Origin: CAZDFU01 sp964504985
GTDB lineage: Bacteria > Patescibacteriota > Microgenomatia > Daviesbacterales > UBA10151
Assembly: GCA_964504985.1 (NCBI GenBank)
Contig: CAZDFU010000011.1
Location: 1-34,359, forward strand
Reading direction: 5' to 3'
DNA length: 34,359 nucleotides
The translations under genes and the position numbers were made by a program. Of this stretch, positions 14,554 through 22,964 are shown piece by piece; the first letter of the stretch is position 1, and each line of letters opens with the position of its first letter. Below the pieces are notes generated by a model. The model did no database searches. It saw only the letters and a list, made by a program, of their open reading frames with translations, and was not told where the DNA came from.

Positions 14554-15708
14554 ATGTTAATAAAACCTGATGTACAAAGATTTGCCAAGATTAAGGTTGT
14601 GGGTCTTGGTGGTGGTGGTTCAAACTCTTTAAACTCCATGATTACTCTTCAGCAAATAAATGGTGTGGAGTTTGTGGCAATAAATACTGATGCTCAGGCA
14701 TTACTTAATAACCAATCCCCTACAAAGGTTCAAATAGGGGAAACTTTAACAAGAGGTTTGGGGGCAGGCGGAGATCCGGAAGTAGGCAGACAAGCAGCGG
14801 AAGAATCCTCCCAAAAACTGGAAGATGTATTAGGTGATTCGGATATGGTTTTTTTGACTGCTGGAATGGGCGGTGGAACAGGAACAGGATCTATCCCAGT
14901 GGTAGCTCAGGTTGCTAAAAATGCAGGCGCTTTAACTGTTGCAGTGGTTACCAAGCCTTTTGCTTTTGAAGGAACTAGGAGAATGGTAGTGGCAGAGGAG
15001 GGATTGGAGAAACTAAAGGATAAAGTAGATGCTTTAATTGTAATCCCCAATCAGAGGCTTTTAGAATCTGTTGAGAAAAATATGACTTTGCAGGAAGCAT
15101 TTAAGCTGGCTGATTCAGTTTTGGGTCAGGGGGTACAGGGAATCTCAGATTTAATCACCATGCCAGGATTGATAAATGTGGATTTTGCTGATGTTAAAAC
15201 TATTATGTCTAATGCAGGGTCTGCTTTAATGGGGATTGGAGTGGCAGGAGGAGAGAATAGAGCTGCTGCAGCAGCCAGAATGGCAATTGCCTCGCCTCTT
15301 TTGGAAGTTTCCATTGAGGGAGCAAAAGGCGTTCTGTTTAACATTGTAGGCGGGTCAGATTTGTCTATGACTGAGGTTAATGAGGCAGCCCAGATTATTG
15401 CTCAGGCAGCTGATCCAGATGCTAATATTATTTTTGGTGCTACTATAAAAGAAGATCAGTTAGACCAGGTGAAAATTTCAGTTATAGCTACAGGTTTTGA
15501 TGAGACAAGAAGAAGACTAAGAGAATATATAGGGTCAGGTATTGGTTCTGCTTCGTTAGGCCAACAATCATCCTCCTGGACTCCTGCCAGTACCCCAGTA
15601 GAAGAAGTTCCTGAAACTCAAACAGTAGCTGAAGCTGAGGAAGAAGAAAAAGAACGCGGGGAAGAAGAAGACTTAGAAATTCCCGCATTTCTACGGTCAA
15701 ACCGCTAG
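14554..15708 (+). CDS. ftsZ: Cell division protein FtsZ
   Basis: FtsZ is the tubulin-like GTPase that forms the division ring. The 384-residue protein has 'IKVVGLGGGGSNSLN', the tubulin signature 'GMGGGTGTGSIPVVA', 'AVVTKPFAFEGTRR', 'NQRLLESVEKNMTLQEAF', and the T7 synergy loop 'NVDFADVKTIM' that completes the GTPase site of the neighbouring subunit. After a variable acidic linker (about 335-370, rich in Glu) it ends with the conserved tail 'LEIPAFLRSNR', the docking peptide for FtsA. All key elements are present, so the ring should be functional. It ends the dcw run proper; ileS starts 32 bp later. Confidence 0.98.
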   Translation: MLIKPDVQRFAKIKVVGLGGGGSNSLNSMITLQQINGVEFVAINTDAQALLNNQSPTKVQIGETLTRGLGAGGDPEVGRQAAEESSQKLEDVLGDSDMVFLTAGMGGGTGTGSIPVVAQVAKNAGALTVAVVTKPFAFEGTRRMVVAEEGLEKLKDKVDALIVIPNQRLLESVEKNMTLQEAFKLADSVLGQGVQGISDLITMPGLINVDFADVKTIMSNAGSALMGIGVAGGENRAAAAARMAIASPLLEVSIEGAKGVLFNIVGGSDLSMTEVNEAAQIIAQAADPDANIIFGATIKEDQLDQVKISVIATGFDETRRRLREYIGSGIGSASLGQQSSSWTPASTPVEEVPETQTVAEAEEEEKERGEEEDLEIPAFLRSNR

Positions 15709-15740
15709 TTTGTTATTTACTTTTCTGCTAAAATTCCATC

Positions 15741-18593
15741 ATGAGTAAATTTAAGTTAGTTTCTGCACAAGTTAACTTTGCCAAGGTTGAAGAAGAGATA
15801 TTAGAGTTTTGGGAGAAAGATCAGACTTTTGAGAAGTCCATTGAAAGCAGGCCTGAAGATAAAAAATGGACTTTTTTGGATGGCCCTCCTTTTGTGACAG
15901 GTACACCTCATTATGGATCCCTTTTATCCAGTATTCCAAAGGATGTATTTGGAAGATATTGGACTATGAAAGGATATAAAGTCAGGAGAGTTTGGGGTTG
16001 GGATGGACATGGTTTACCAATTGAAAATAAAGTAGAGAATAAATTGGGGGTTAAGTTCAAAAAAGATATTGAAGAAAAGGTTGGGGTAAAAAAGTTTATA
16101 AAGGAGTGTTTAAATTATGTTGATGATGTATCAGAGGATTGGGAGTGGTATGTTTTGCATATTGGCAGATGGGTAGATTTTAAGAATGCCTACAAAACCT
16201 GGGATTTACCCTATATGGAGACAGTGATGTGGGTATTTAAGCAAATTTATGATAAGGGACTGATTTATAAAGGACTTAGAGTTTTGCTTTTCTGTCCTCA
16301 TTGTTCTACCCCAATTTCTAATTTTGAAGTGGCAATGGATCCAGATAATTATAAAGATGTTACTGAGGCAGCAAATACTTATAAATATCCTGTTAAGGGT
16401 GAGGAAAAAACCTTTTTTCTGGCCTGGTCAACAACTCCCTGGAACAAAATTGCTACTCCCGCTCTGGCAGTAAACCCAAAACTTACTTATGTAAAGGTTA
16501 GTCAGGGTACTGAGAAATATATTCTTGCCAAAAATACTTTAAAAATACTCAGACAAAATCCTCCGTATAAAATATTGGAAGAATTTCAGGGGGAAACAGT
16601 TTTGGGTAAGGAATTTGTTCCTCATTACGGTTTTTACTCAATTAACCCTGGAAAAAAAGCCTTTATTGTTGTTGGGGGTGATTTTGTTTCAGACATAGAA
16701 GGCACAGGTATAGTAACCATTGCTGCATATGGAGAGGAAGACTTGGAAGTAATGCAAAGGGATAATATCCAAATTGTTTTGCATGTTGATGATGACGGAA
16801 TGATCAAGCAAGAGGTACCAAAATTTGGGGGAATGTATTACCTTAAAGCTAATGAGGCTGTTAACAAAGATTTGCAGGAAAGAGGATTATTATATGATGA
16901 GATGCCTTATACGCATTCTGTTGCTCACTGTTGGAGATGCGGGACAAGGCTTTTTTTTGCTCCAAAGGATGCTTGGTATATAAATATTCAAAAAATTAAG
17001 CCACAGCTATTCAAAAATAATGACGCTATTAACTGGTTTCCCAAACACTTTAAAATGGGAAGATTTGCCAAGAGTATGGAAGCTGCTCCTGATTGGAATA
17101 TCTCAAGAAATAGATACTGGGGTTCTCCTGTGCCTGTTTGGGAATGCGTGTGCGGGGAAAGGATTGTTCCGGGTTCTGTTAAAGAGTTAGAAGATTTCTC
17201 AGGAAAGAAAATTACCAATTTGCATAAGCCTGAGATTGATGAAGTTTTTATAAAATGCAAAAAGTGTGGTAAGAGCGCAAAAAGAGTACCTGAGGTATTA
17301 GATTCCTGGGTTGAAGCAGGATCTGCATCTTTTGGGGAGAGGCATTTTCCTTTTAACTCTGCTGAAAAATTAGAAGATTTTTTTCCTCCAGATTTTGTGG
17401 CTGAATATACAGGCCAAATTAGAGCATGGTTTTATGTACTGCATGTAATTGGTACAGCTATTTATGATGCCCCTGCTTTTAAAAATGTTTTAGTAGAGGG
17501 AGTGTTACTCGGAAGTGATGGAAGGAAAATGAGTAAAAATTACGGGAATTTTCCTGACCCCAAGGAACTTATGAGTACATATGGAGGGGATGCCCTAAGA
17601 TTATACTTGTTAAGCTCTCCTATAATGAAAGGCGAGGACATTAATTTTTCAAATGAAGGTGTACCTGAGGTAACCAGGGGGTTTTTACTGATTTTATGGA
17701 ACTCATATAAATATTTTGTGGATTATGCCAATACATTTAATTGGGATTGTAATTTAGATGATGTAAAATCTGCTAAAAATAAATTAAATATTTTAGATAG
17801 GTGGATTTTAGCAAGACTTACCCAACTGGTTTTTGAACTTAAAAAGGATTATGAACAATTTGATACACCAACCATAATTTCTCATTTAAGGGAATTTGCG
17901 GTAAACGATTTATCAACATGGTATATCAGAAGAAACAGGGATAGAATCAGCAATTATGGGAATGGATCTGATAGAAATGCGGCCTTAAGCGTTTTATATG
18001 GAGTTCTGGTAACTTATTCTAAGTTGCTTGCGCCAATTGCCCCCTTTATCTCAGAGGAAATTTTTTTGAATTTAACAGAAAAACAATATGATTCAGTTCA
18101 TTTGCAAAATTTTCCTGAAGGGGATAAAACTTTGCTTGATGAGGGCTTGATTAAGGATATGCAAATTGTCCGTAAAATTGCAGAGATTGCTCATGCCCGC
18201 AGAAAAGAGGTAAACATTAAATTAAGACAGCCTTTGGCAAAACTTATTTACTCAACTGACCAAAAATTAGAGCAAGAATTGGAAGAAATTTTAGCCAGTG
18301 AGTTAAATGTTAAAGAAATCCTACATAAGAAATCCTCATCTTTGGAACCAAAAATAGAGTTGGATACAAAACTTACTCCAATTCTGCAAAAAGAAGGACA
18401 AGCAAGGGATTTAATAAGGGAAATACAGGTGCTTAGAAAATCACAGGATTTAACTCTGGCAGATAAAATAAAAATTATTGCGCCTGATTGGCCAACAGAG
18501 TTTGAGCAGCTAATACTAAAAAGTACAGCATCAACATCTATTGAAAAAGGCAACCAGTTAGAAATACTCAAAGTTGCCTATGAGAATTCTTAA
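15741..18593 (+). CDS. ileS: Isoleucyl-tRNA synthetase, type 2-like, with altered signature motifs
   Basis: The enzyme charges tRNA-Ile. The 950-residue class I protein has the Rossmann core, CP1 editing insertion and anticodon-binding region. 'GPPFVTGTPHYGSLLSS' followed by 'VRRVWGWDGHGLPIE' resembles the eukaryote-like type 2 IleRS group, known for low mupirocin sensitivity. The first signature reads H57-Y-G-S60 instead of HxGH, and the second K596-M-S-K-N600. In the editing domain 'STTPWNKIATPALAV' replaces the usual TTPWTLPxN, and 'GTGIVTIAAYGEED' has Thr326 where the editing His is normally found; D334 is kept. The DNA is otherwise ordinary for this genome, and the frame is intact. Charging activity is expected because it is an essential full-length gene; editing may be reduced. 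Confidence 0.93.
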   Translation: MSKFKLVSAQVNFAKVEEEILEFWEKDQTFEKSIESRPEDKKWTFLDGPPFVTGTPHYGSLLSSIPKDVFGRYWTMKGYKVRRVWGWDGHGLPIENKVENKLGVKFKKDIEEKVGVKKFIKECLNYVDDVSEDWEWYVLHIGRWVDFKNAYKTWDLPYMETVMWVFKQIYDKGLIYKGLRVLLFCPHCSTPISNFEVAMDPDNYKDVTEAANTYKYPVKGEEKTFFLAWSTTPWNKIATPALAVNPKLTYVKVSQGTEKYILAKNTLKILRQNPPYKILEEFQGETVLGKEFVPHYGFYSINPGKKAFIVVGGDFVSDIEGTGIVTIAAYGEEDLEVMQRDNIQIVLHVDDDGMIKQEVPKFGGMYYLKANEAVNKDLQERGLLYDEMPYTHSVAHCWRCGTRLFFAPKDAWYINIQKIKPQLFKNNDAINWFPKHFKMGRFAKSMEAAPDWNISRNRYWGSPVPVWECVCGERIVPGSVKELEDFSGKKITNLHKPEIDEVFIKCKKCGKSAKRVPEVLDSWVEAGSASFGERHFPFNSAEKLEDFFPPDFVAEYTGQIRAWFYVLHVIGTAIYDAPAFKNVLVEGVLLGSDGRKMSKNYGNFPDPKELMSTYGGDALRLYLLSSPIMKGEDINFSNEGVPEVTRGFLLILWNSYKYFVDYANTFNWDCNLDDVKSAKNKLNILDRWILARLTQLVFELKKDYEQFDTPTIISHLREFAVNDLSTWYIRRNRDRISNYGNGSDRNAALSVLYGVLVTYSKLLAPIAPFISEEIFLNLTEKQYDSVHLQNFPEGDKTLLDEGLIKDMQIVRKIAEIAHARRKEVNIKLRQPLAKLIYSTDQKLEQELEEILASELNVKEILHKKSSSLEPKIELDTKLTPILQKEGQARDLIREIQVLRKSQDLTLADKIKIIAPDWPTEFEQLILKSTASTSIEKGNQLEILKVAYENS

Positions 18594-19644
18594 TACTTTA
18601 AATTGGTCCATACTTTTATCAAGTTTGCTTTTAGTATCTATTGGTGTTTTGGTTATTTACTCTACATCAAAAGATAGTGCTATCCAGCAATTTATATTTA
18701 CCCTGGCTGGGTTTTTCTTTTTTTTAGTTTTATCCCAAATGGATCTATTTTTTTTAAGAAGACTTATTAACCCTCTTTATATTATTACCATTTTGCTTTT
18801 AATATCTGTTTTAGTTTTAGGTTATGAAACCCGGGGATCCAGCCGTTGGATTCCTCTGGGTATTTTTAATTTCCAGCCTTCTGAATTTTCAAAGCCGGTT
18901 TTGATTATGGCACTGGCTGCATTTTGGGCTAAAAGTATACCCAATTGGACTAATATTTTTAAAAGCCTAATAATTGTTTCTCCTTTTATATTGCTTATTT
19001 TTAAGCAGCCTGACTTAGGTTCTGCCCTAACCTTAGCTGGCATTTGGATTGGTATGCTTTTTGCTTCAAGGATTAGTGTTAAAAAAGCCCTGGTTTTGTT
19101 GTTAATTGCCTTTTTGGTAATTCCTGCAAGCTGGATTTTTTTGCAGGATTATCAAAAACAAAGAATTACTGGTTTTCTAAATCCACAAGTTGATCCTTTA
19201 GGCCAAGGTTATAACCTTATCCAGTCAACCATTACTGTTGGGTCAGGGCAAGTTAAAGGGATGGGTTTAGGCAGAGGAACCCAGTCACGTTTGCAGTTTT
19301 TACCAGAGCATAGAACAGATTTTATATTTGCTGCTATTGCAGAAGAAATGGGTTTTATTGGCTCAGTCCTTATTTTGTCTATCTATCTATATTTACTTAT
19401 GTCTTGTTTAAGGATTGCCAATCAGGCTTCTGACAAGTTTAATTATTTATTGATAATTGGAGTTTTTTCTATGTTGATATTTCAAACTTTTGTTAATATT
19501 GGCATGAATGTGGGAATCTTGCCTATTACAGGCATTACTTTACCTCTTATATCTTATGGAGGAAGCTCTCTAATAGTGACTCTTGTCTGTTTAGGTTTGG
19601 TTTCTGCTGTTGCAAAAAACAGGAAAAGAATTGGTTTGGATTGA
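18580..19644 (+). CDS. rodA: SEDS-family peptidoglycan polymerase, RodA-like
   Basis: The 354-residue polytopic protein (about ten helices) carries the SEDS signatures 'GSSRWIPLGIFNFQPSEFSK', 'FKQPDLGSALTLAGIWIG', 'FLNPQVDPLGQGYNLIQS', 'FLPEHRTDFIFAAIAEEMG' (catalytic-loop Asp) and 'GITLPLISYGGSSLIVTL'. The 'PEHRTDFIF' loop is closer to RodA than to FtsW, and a separate ftsW lies in the cluster, so this is probably the wall-elongation polymerase. No dedicated elongation PBP or mreB is nearby. The start ATG 18580 overlaps ileS by 14 bp; a TTG two codons earlier is also possible. The stop codon lies inside the -35 box of the rplU promoter. Confidence 0.9.
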   Translation: MRILNTLNWSILLSSLLLVSIGVLVIYSTSKDSAIQQFIFTLAGFFFFLVLSQMDLFFLRRLINPLYIITILLLISVLVLGYETRGSSRWIPLGIFNFQPSEFSKPVLIMALAAFWAKSIPNWTNIFKSLIIVSPFILLIFKQPDLGSALTLAGIWIGMLFASRISVKKALVLLLIAFLVIPASWIFLQDYQKQRITGFLNPQVDPLGQGYNLIQSTITVGSGQVKGMGLGRGTQSRLQFLPEHRTDFIFAAIAEEMGFIGSVLILSIYLYLLMSCLRIANQASDKFNYLLIIGVFSMLIFQTFVNIGMNVGILPITGITLPLISYGGSSLIVTLVCLGLVSAVAKNRKRIGLD

Positions 19645-19669
19645 CATAACAGGTTTTTGAGGTTAGAAT
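19641..19669 (+). promoter_or_regulatory. rplU promoter, leaderless-type
   Basis: A perfect TTGACA (19641-19646), a 17-bp spacer and TAGAAT (19664-19669) make the best sigma-70-type promoter in the window. The -10 box ends 9 bases before the rplU ATG (19679), so the transcript should start within a few bases of it. No Shine-Dalgarno is present. Confidence 0.7.
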
Positions 19670-19678
19670 CTACACTAC

Positions 19679-19990
19679 ATGTTTAACTTTGCAGTTTGTG
19701 AAATATCTGGTAAACAATATAAAGTCTTGCCCAATCAACCTTTAGAGGTGGATTGGTTAGGAGAGGATAATAAAAAGATAGAAGCTCCGGTTTTGTTTTT
19801 GTCTGAGGGGGGCAAAGTCCAAATTGGTAAACCTTATCTTAAGGAAAAGTTATCCTTAGAAGTTTTAGAAACTACCAGGGGAGAAAAAATAAGAGTAGCC
19901 AAATTTCATGCAAAAGCAAATTATAGGAAAGTTACAGGCCACAGAGCAAAGTTAACAAAAGTAGTATATTCTGTGAAAAATAAATCTTGA
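19679..19990 (+). CDS. rplU: Large ribosomal subunit protein bL21
   Basis: bL21 binds 23S rRNA in the large subunit. The 103-residue protein has the family length and motifs: 'FAVCEISGKQYKVLPNQPLEVD' at the start, 'GKPYLKEKLSLEVLETTRG' in the middle and 'VAKFHAKANYRKVTGHRAKLTKVVY' at the end (the usual KRRKNYRRKxGHRQ block is partly altered). It is followed after 44 bp by rpmA, the standard rplU-rpmA pair. The identification is secure. Confidence 0.96.
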   Translation: MFNFAVCEISGKQYKVLPNQPLEVDWLGEDNKKIEAPVLFLSEGGKVQIGKPYLKEKLSLEVLETTRGEKIRVAKFHAKANYRKVTGHRAKLTKVVYSVKNKS

Positions 19991-20015
19991 TTTTTCTTTT
20001 CACAAATATTAATAT
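19987..20015 (+). promoter_or_regulatory. Possible rpmA promoter
   Basis: TTGATT (19987-19992) and TAATAT (20010-20015) are 17 bp apart in the gap before rpmA and would give a leader of about 13 nt. TATAAC at 20027-20032 lies too close to ATG 20035 to give a transcript that includes it. rpmA could also be read through from rplU. Confidence 0.4.
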
Positions 20016-20034
20016 TCTAATTACTATATAACCT

Positions 20035-20280
20035 ATGGCACATAAAACAGGCGGAGGCAGTACCAGAAAAAATAAAGATTCAATTTCAAAACGTTTAGGC
20101 GTTAAAATTTTTGGTGGAGCGAAAGCAATTGCCGGAAACATCATTATCAGGCAAAAAGGAAACAAATTCTACCCAGGAGTAGGTACCAGGCAAGGTAATG
20201 ACTATACAATATTTGCAGTTACCGGCGGAAAAGTAGAATTTAAAAAGAAAATAGGGAAAACAATAGTTAATATAATATAA
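20035..20280 (+). CDS. rpmA: Large ribosomal subunit protein bL27
   Basis: bL27 reaches toward the peptidyl-transferase centre with its N-terminal tail. The 81-residue protein begins directly with 'MAHKTGGGSTRKNKDS', without the cleavable N-terminal extension found in Firmicutes. 'KRLGVKIFGGAKAIAGNIIIRQ' and 'PGVGTRQGNDYTIFAV' are family hallmarks. The residue after 'AHK' is Thr, not the more common Lys/Ala, otherwise it is ordinary. It lies 44 bp after rplU, and its stop codon touches a perfect palindrome that precedes the ParB gene. Confidence 0.97.
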   Translation: MAHKTGGGSTRKNKDSISKRLGVKIFGGAKAIAGNIIIRQKGNKFYPGVGTRQGNDYTIFAVTGGKVEFKKKIGKTIVNII

Positions 20281-20298
20281 TTTCTAACCGTTAGAAAT
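20280..20298. promoter_or_regulatory. Palindromic operator candidate before the ParB-family gene
   Basis: ATTTCTAACCGTTAGAAAT is a perfect inverted repeat (9-bp arms, one central base) beginning at the last base of the rpmA stop codon and ending 9 bp before the ParB start. A TATAAT at 20271-20276 lies just upstream, so a transcript would start inside the palindrome, as expected of an autoregulatory operator. It differs from the classical parS site. A short hairpin terminator is the alternative, but no T-run follows. Confidence 0.5.
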
Positions 20299-20307
20299 TC
20301 TGTAATT

Positions 20308-21147
20308 ATGGATGAGCAAATCTACGAACTTGAGATAGACCTTCTTCAACCTAATCCATTACAACCGCGTGGCTTGATTGCTCCGGAAAGTTTGTCAGAG
20401 TTGGCTGATTCAATTAAAACACATGGAGTACTGGAACCGATAGTTGTTGCCAGAACACCTGCAGGGTATCAGATTATTGCTGGTGAAAGACGCTGGAGAG
20501 CTTCAAAAATAGCAGGACTTATTAAGGTTCCTGTAATCATTAGAGAAACATCGCCCCAGGGCATGTTGGAGATGGCCATTGTAGAGAATGTTCAAAGAAT
20601 TGATTTAAACCCTCTGGAGCGGGCCCAGGCTTACAAAAGACTCCTGGAAGAATTTGGCCTGACTAATGCTGAAATATCTGAGAGAGTTTCCAAAAGCCCT
20701 TCATATATTTCCAATACCATCAGACTGTTGACCCTCCCGGATGCATTAAAAGATGCGCTGATGTCAGGTGCTACATCTGAGGGCCATGCCAGAGCTTTGT
20801 CAGCCCTTGAAGAACACCGCTTAATAATAGAAGCATATAAAGAGGTTTTAAAAAGGAACTTATCTGTTAGAGGAACAGAAGAATTAGTGCGCAGATTTAG
20901 GGCTAAAACAGGGCTGGGTCCAAGAAGAAGCGCAGATGTATCCAGTATGCATATAATGTCTGAAGAGATTGACCGGGTGCAAAGTGATTTAAGTGATGCC
21001 ATTTCTAAAAGAGTTGAAAAGAGCCAGGTTAAATGTTCGCAAACAGGGAAAAGAGCAAAAATAGAGTTAATAATGGAAGGTCATCCGACTCAAACCACAG
21101 AGGTTTTAGAGCATATCCGTCAGGCAATTGTTGGACATTTTTCTTAA
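20308..21147 (+). CDS. parB: ParB/Spo0J-family chromosome partitioning protein
   Basis: ParB proteins bind parS centromere sites, slide as CTP-dependent clamps and load SMC. This 279-residue protein has the N-terminal CTPase domain with 'NPLQPR' (16-21), 'TPAGYQIIAGERRWRASKIAGL' (G59-E-R-R) and 'ENVQRIDLNPLERAQAY', then a helix-turn-helix at about 115-136 ('GLTNAEISERVSKSPSYISNTIRLL') and a C-terminal dimerisation region. No parA partner is in the window and it lies away from any obvious origin, after rpmA, so an additional role (Noc-like or regulatory) is possible. No classical parS sequence was seen nearby. A palindrome at 20280-20298 may be its operator. It ends 4 bp from convergent lepB. 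Confidence 0.92.
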   Translation: MDEQIYELEIDLLQPNPLQPRGLIAPESLSELADSIKTHGVLEPIVVARTPAGYQIIAGERRWRASKIAGLIKVPVIIRETSPQGMLEMAIVENVQRIDLNPLERAQAYKRLLEEFGLTNAEISERVSKSPSYISNTIRLLTLPDALKDALMSGATSEGHARALSALEEHRLIIEAYKEVLKRNLSVRGTEELVRRFRAKTGLGPRRSADVSSMHIMSEEIDRVQSDLSDAISKRVEKSQVKCSQTGKRAKIELIMEGHPTQTTEVLEHIRQAIVGHFS

Positions 21148-21151
21148 AGTT

Positions 21152-21742
21152 TCATTTATCGGTTAAAAGGCCAACACGCGTTGGAGGCCAATATCTAAAA
21201 AGTCCTCTGCCTATTAATTTTTCCCGGGGCACAGGGCCGAATTCCCTGGAGTCTGAGGAATGCTCACGGTTATCACCAATCACAAAATATTTATTTGGGG
21301 GTATAGTGATAATATTTCCATCCTGTAAAAAAGATTCACCTTTAGTCCTTGTACCCGGCGGTAAATAAGGTTCATTTAATTTTGTCCCGTTTAAAAATAT
21401 GGAATTATTCTCAATTTTAATTGTGTCTCCTGGGAGGCCTATTATTCTTTTGATAAAATCCTGGGATTCATCCCTGGGGTTTTTTAAAACTACTATTTGG
21501 CCACGTTCAGGTCCCCCAAACCTGTAAGTAATCTTTTCAGTAATTAAAAAGTCTGCATTGTGCATGGTGGGAAACATAGATAGGCCTGAGACCTTATGAA
21601 ATTGGGCAATAAAAAGATAAATTAAGCTAAAAATGGCGCCAAAAACTACCAGTGTTTGTATAAAATCTATAATATGAGTTCTTAAACCCTCAAAAAAATT
21701 TATTTTGGGCTGAGGCTGATAGTCTAATTCATTTAAATCCAT
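21152..21742 (-). CDS. lepB: Signal peptidase I
   Basis: Signal peptidase I removes signal peptides from exported proteins at the outer face of the membrane. The 196-residue protein (from ATG 21742) has one N-terminal helix (about 28-46), then the serine motif 'KVSGLSMFPTM' with catalytic Ser55, the lysine motif 'DFIKRIIGLPGD' with Lys98, and the conserved 'YFVIGDNREHSSDSREFGPV' box. The Ser/Lys dyad is intact. I chose ATG 21742 over the in-frame upstream start at 21763 because a -10 box lies 7 bp before it and the upstream start would fall inside the promoter. It is convergent with parB and divergent from tRNA-Val. Confidence 0.95.
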   Translation of the reverse strand: MDLNELDYQPQPKINFFEGLRTHIIDFIQTLVVFGAIFSLIYLFIAQFHKVSGLSMFPTMHNADFLITEKITYRFGGPERGQIVVLKNPRDESQDFIKRIIGLPGDTIKIENNSIFLNGTKLNEPYLPPGTRTKGESFLQDGNIITIPPNKYFVIGDNREHSSDSREFGPVPREKLIGRGLFRYWPPTRVGLLTDK

Positions 21743-21749
21743 GAGAAGT

Positions 21750-21779
21750 ATTATCGCAGACATTTTGGTTGTAGTGCAA
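21750..21779 (-). promoter_or_regulatory. lepB promoter, leaderless-type
   Basis: On the minus strand, TTGCAC (21779-21774), an 18-bp spacer and GATAAT (21755-21750) precede the lepB ATG by only 7 bases, so the mRNA would start at about the start codon. It overlaps the divergent tRNA-Val promoter. Confidence 0.55.
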
Positions 21780-21797
21780 GAGGCGTGGTGTTAAAAT
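21769..21797 (+). promoter_or_regulatory. tRNA-Val promoter
   Basis: TTGTAG (21769-21774), a 17-bp spacer and TAAAAT (21792-21797) end 11 bp before the tRNA. Its -35 hexamer abuts the -35 of the divergent lepB promoter at base 21774. Confidence 0.5.
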
Positions 21798-21808
21798 GGG
21801 AAAAGCCT

Positions 21809-21880
21809 GGACGGGTAGCTCAGTGGTAGAGCGCTGCATTCACATTGCAGATGCCGGGGGTTCAAATCCCTCTCCGTCCA
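21809..21880 (+). tRNA. tRNA-Val (anticodon CAC)
   Basis: A full cloverleaf can be drawn: acceptor GGACGGG/TCCGTCC with one G-U pair, D arm GCTC..GAGC, anticodon stem CTGCA/TGCAG with loop TTCACAT (CAC, reads GUG), and T arm GGGGG-TTCAAAT-CCCTC. The discriminator is A. The following bases are CAG, so CCA is not encoded and must be added by the tRNA nucleotidyltransferase. Confidence 0.95.
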
Positions 21881-21885
21881 CAGCA

Positions 21886-22926
21886 TTAGGATTTAGGTTT
21901 TTTCCCGAAGAGTTTTCTAATGTGGGGTGTTATTGCTTCTAGCTCATAAGGGGTCATACAGACTCCGTTGGCACGGTAGATAATTAGATTAAATAGAGCT
22001 TTCAGATCATCGAATTTATTGTATAGCAAGAGATGTCCCGCTCCTGCTGCAACCCTGCGTGCTTCTTCTAAATCCTGCATTAATACAGGCTCACGTTTTT
22101 TGTATTCTTGTGTAAGCCAACTTAATGTTTCAAGCTCTGAATCTGAGAGAGTTATTTCAGGCTCTTTTGTCTCAGGGGCTTTTTCGGGGTTGACTATTTT
22201 TACAGGAATATCTGGTTCTACTGTTCCGCTTACTTCGACTACATATGGGGTAATTGGTTTCTTTTCCTCAGGTTCTGCTTCAGGCGTTTTAACTGCAGTA
22301 ACTATTTCTCTTTTTTGAGGATGAAGCGAAAAGAATTTTTCATTACCTGCCACAAGAACATCCCTAAATTTCTCCCTGAGGTTTATATGGGAGTTTTCAT
22401 CTCCATAGTCTTCAGCTGCTAAAAGAGCATTAAAGAAAATTTGCTTATCTTTGATGTGAGAATCAATCCACCTTAAAAGATTTATGGTTTCTCCTGCTTC
22501 TTCATTTTTCTCTAATTCATCCATTCCTGATATGACTTTCCTTACAGCTTCGTGTCTGGCTTTCCGGTAGTGATATGTGTCTATGACAGCATCTGCGCCT
22601 TGAGGAAGGGAAACACATAGCCTGCCAAAAATTGGATAAAATTCCCTGTCAAGGCTGAATATTTCTTCTCCTTCCTGGGAAGTGTAAGCATCTACAATAG
22701 CAATAGAAGCAATTGCAGTTTCAAAAGGGGTAATTGTACTTTCTGAATTAGGTGTTTGCTCAGCTGGGTTGGTACCCTTATCCATAGCAGAGCGGTAGGC
22801 AAAAAAGGATGCAGCTGCTTTCGTAACAACTGCTTGTGGGAGTAAGCCTTTTTCTCCCAAGCCTCTAACTTGTCCAAACCTTTTATTTACGGTTTCTGCA
22901 GCATCTTGTAATTGCCCTCTCAGCAT
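21886..22926 (-). CDS. Unknown soluble protein
   Basis: I do not recognise this 346-residue protein. It has no signal peptide or membrane helix. The first 200 residues look alpha-helical (AAETVNKRFGQVRGLGEKG..., KARHEAVRKVISGMDELEK...). A Pro/Glu/Val-rich linker follows (about 212-262, with many PE and KP steps), then a helical C-terminal domain ending in a basic tail 'IRKLFGKKPKS'. Two helical domains joined by a flexible linker suggest a scaffold or regulator, but no function is claimed. ATG 22926 is the only ATG/GTG/TTG start after the upstream in-frame stop. A second unknown gene ends 38 bp upstream, so the two probably form one transcript. Confidence 0.75.
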   Translation of the reverse strand: MLRGQLQDAAETVNKRFGQVRGLGEKGLLPQAVVTKAAASFFAYRSAMDKGTNPAEQTPNSESTITPFETAIASIAIVDAYTSQEGEEIFSLDREFYPIFGRLCVSLPQGADAVIDTYHYRKARHEAVRKVISGMDELEKNEEAGETINLLRWIDSHIKDKQIFFNALLAAEDYGDENSHINLREKFRDVLVAGNEKFFSLHPQKREIVTAVKTPEAEPEEKKPITPYVVEVSGTVEPDIPVKIVNPEKAPETKEPEITLSDSELETLSWLTQEYKKREPVLMQDLEEARRVAAGAGHLLLYNKFDDLKALFNLIIYRANGVCMTPYELEAITPHIRKLFGKKPKS

Positions 22927-22964
22927 AGCAGCACGTTCTTCTATAGGTGGTCTGTAATGGTCTC

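Noticed and set aside
20631..21002. Minus-strand ORF of 123 codons opposite parB
   Set aside because: The plus strand encodes clear ParB motifs here; the antisense frame is a shadow.
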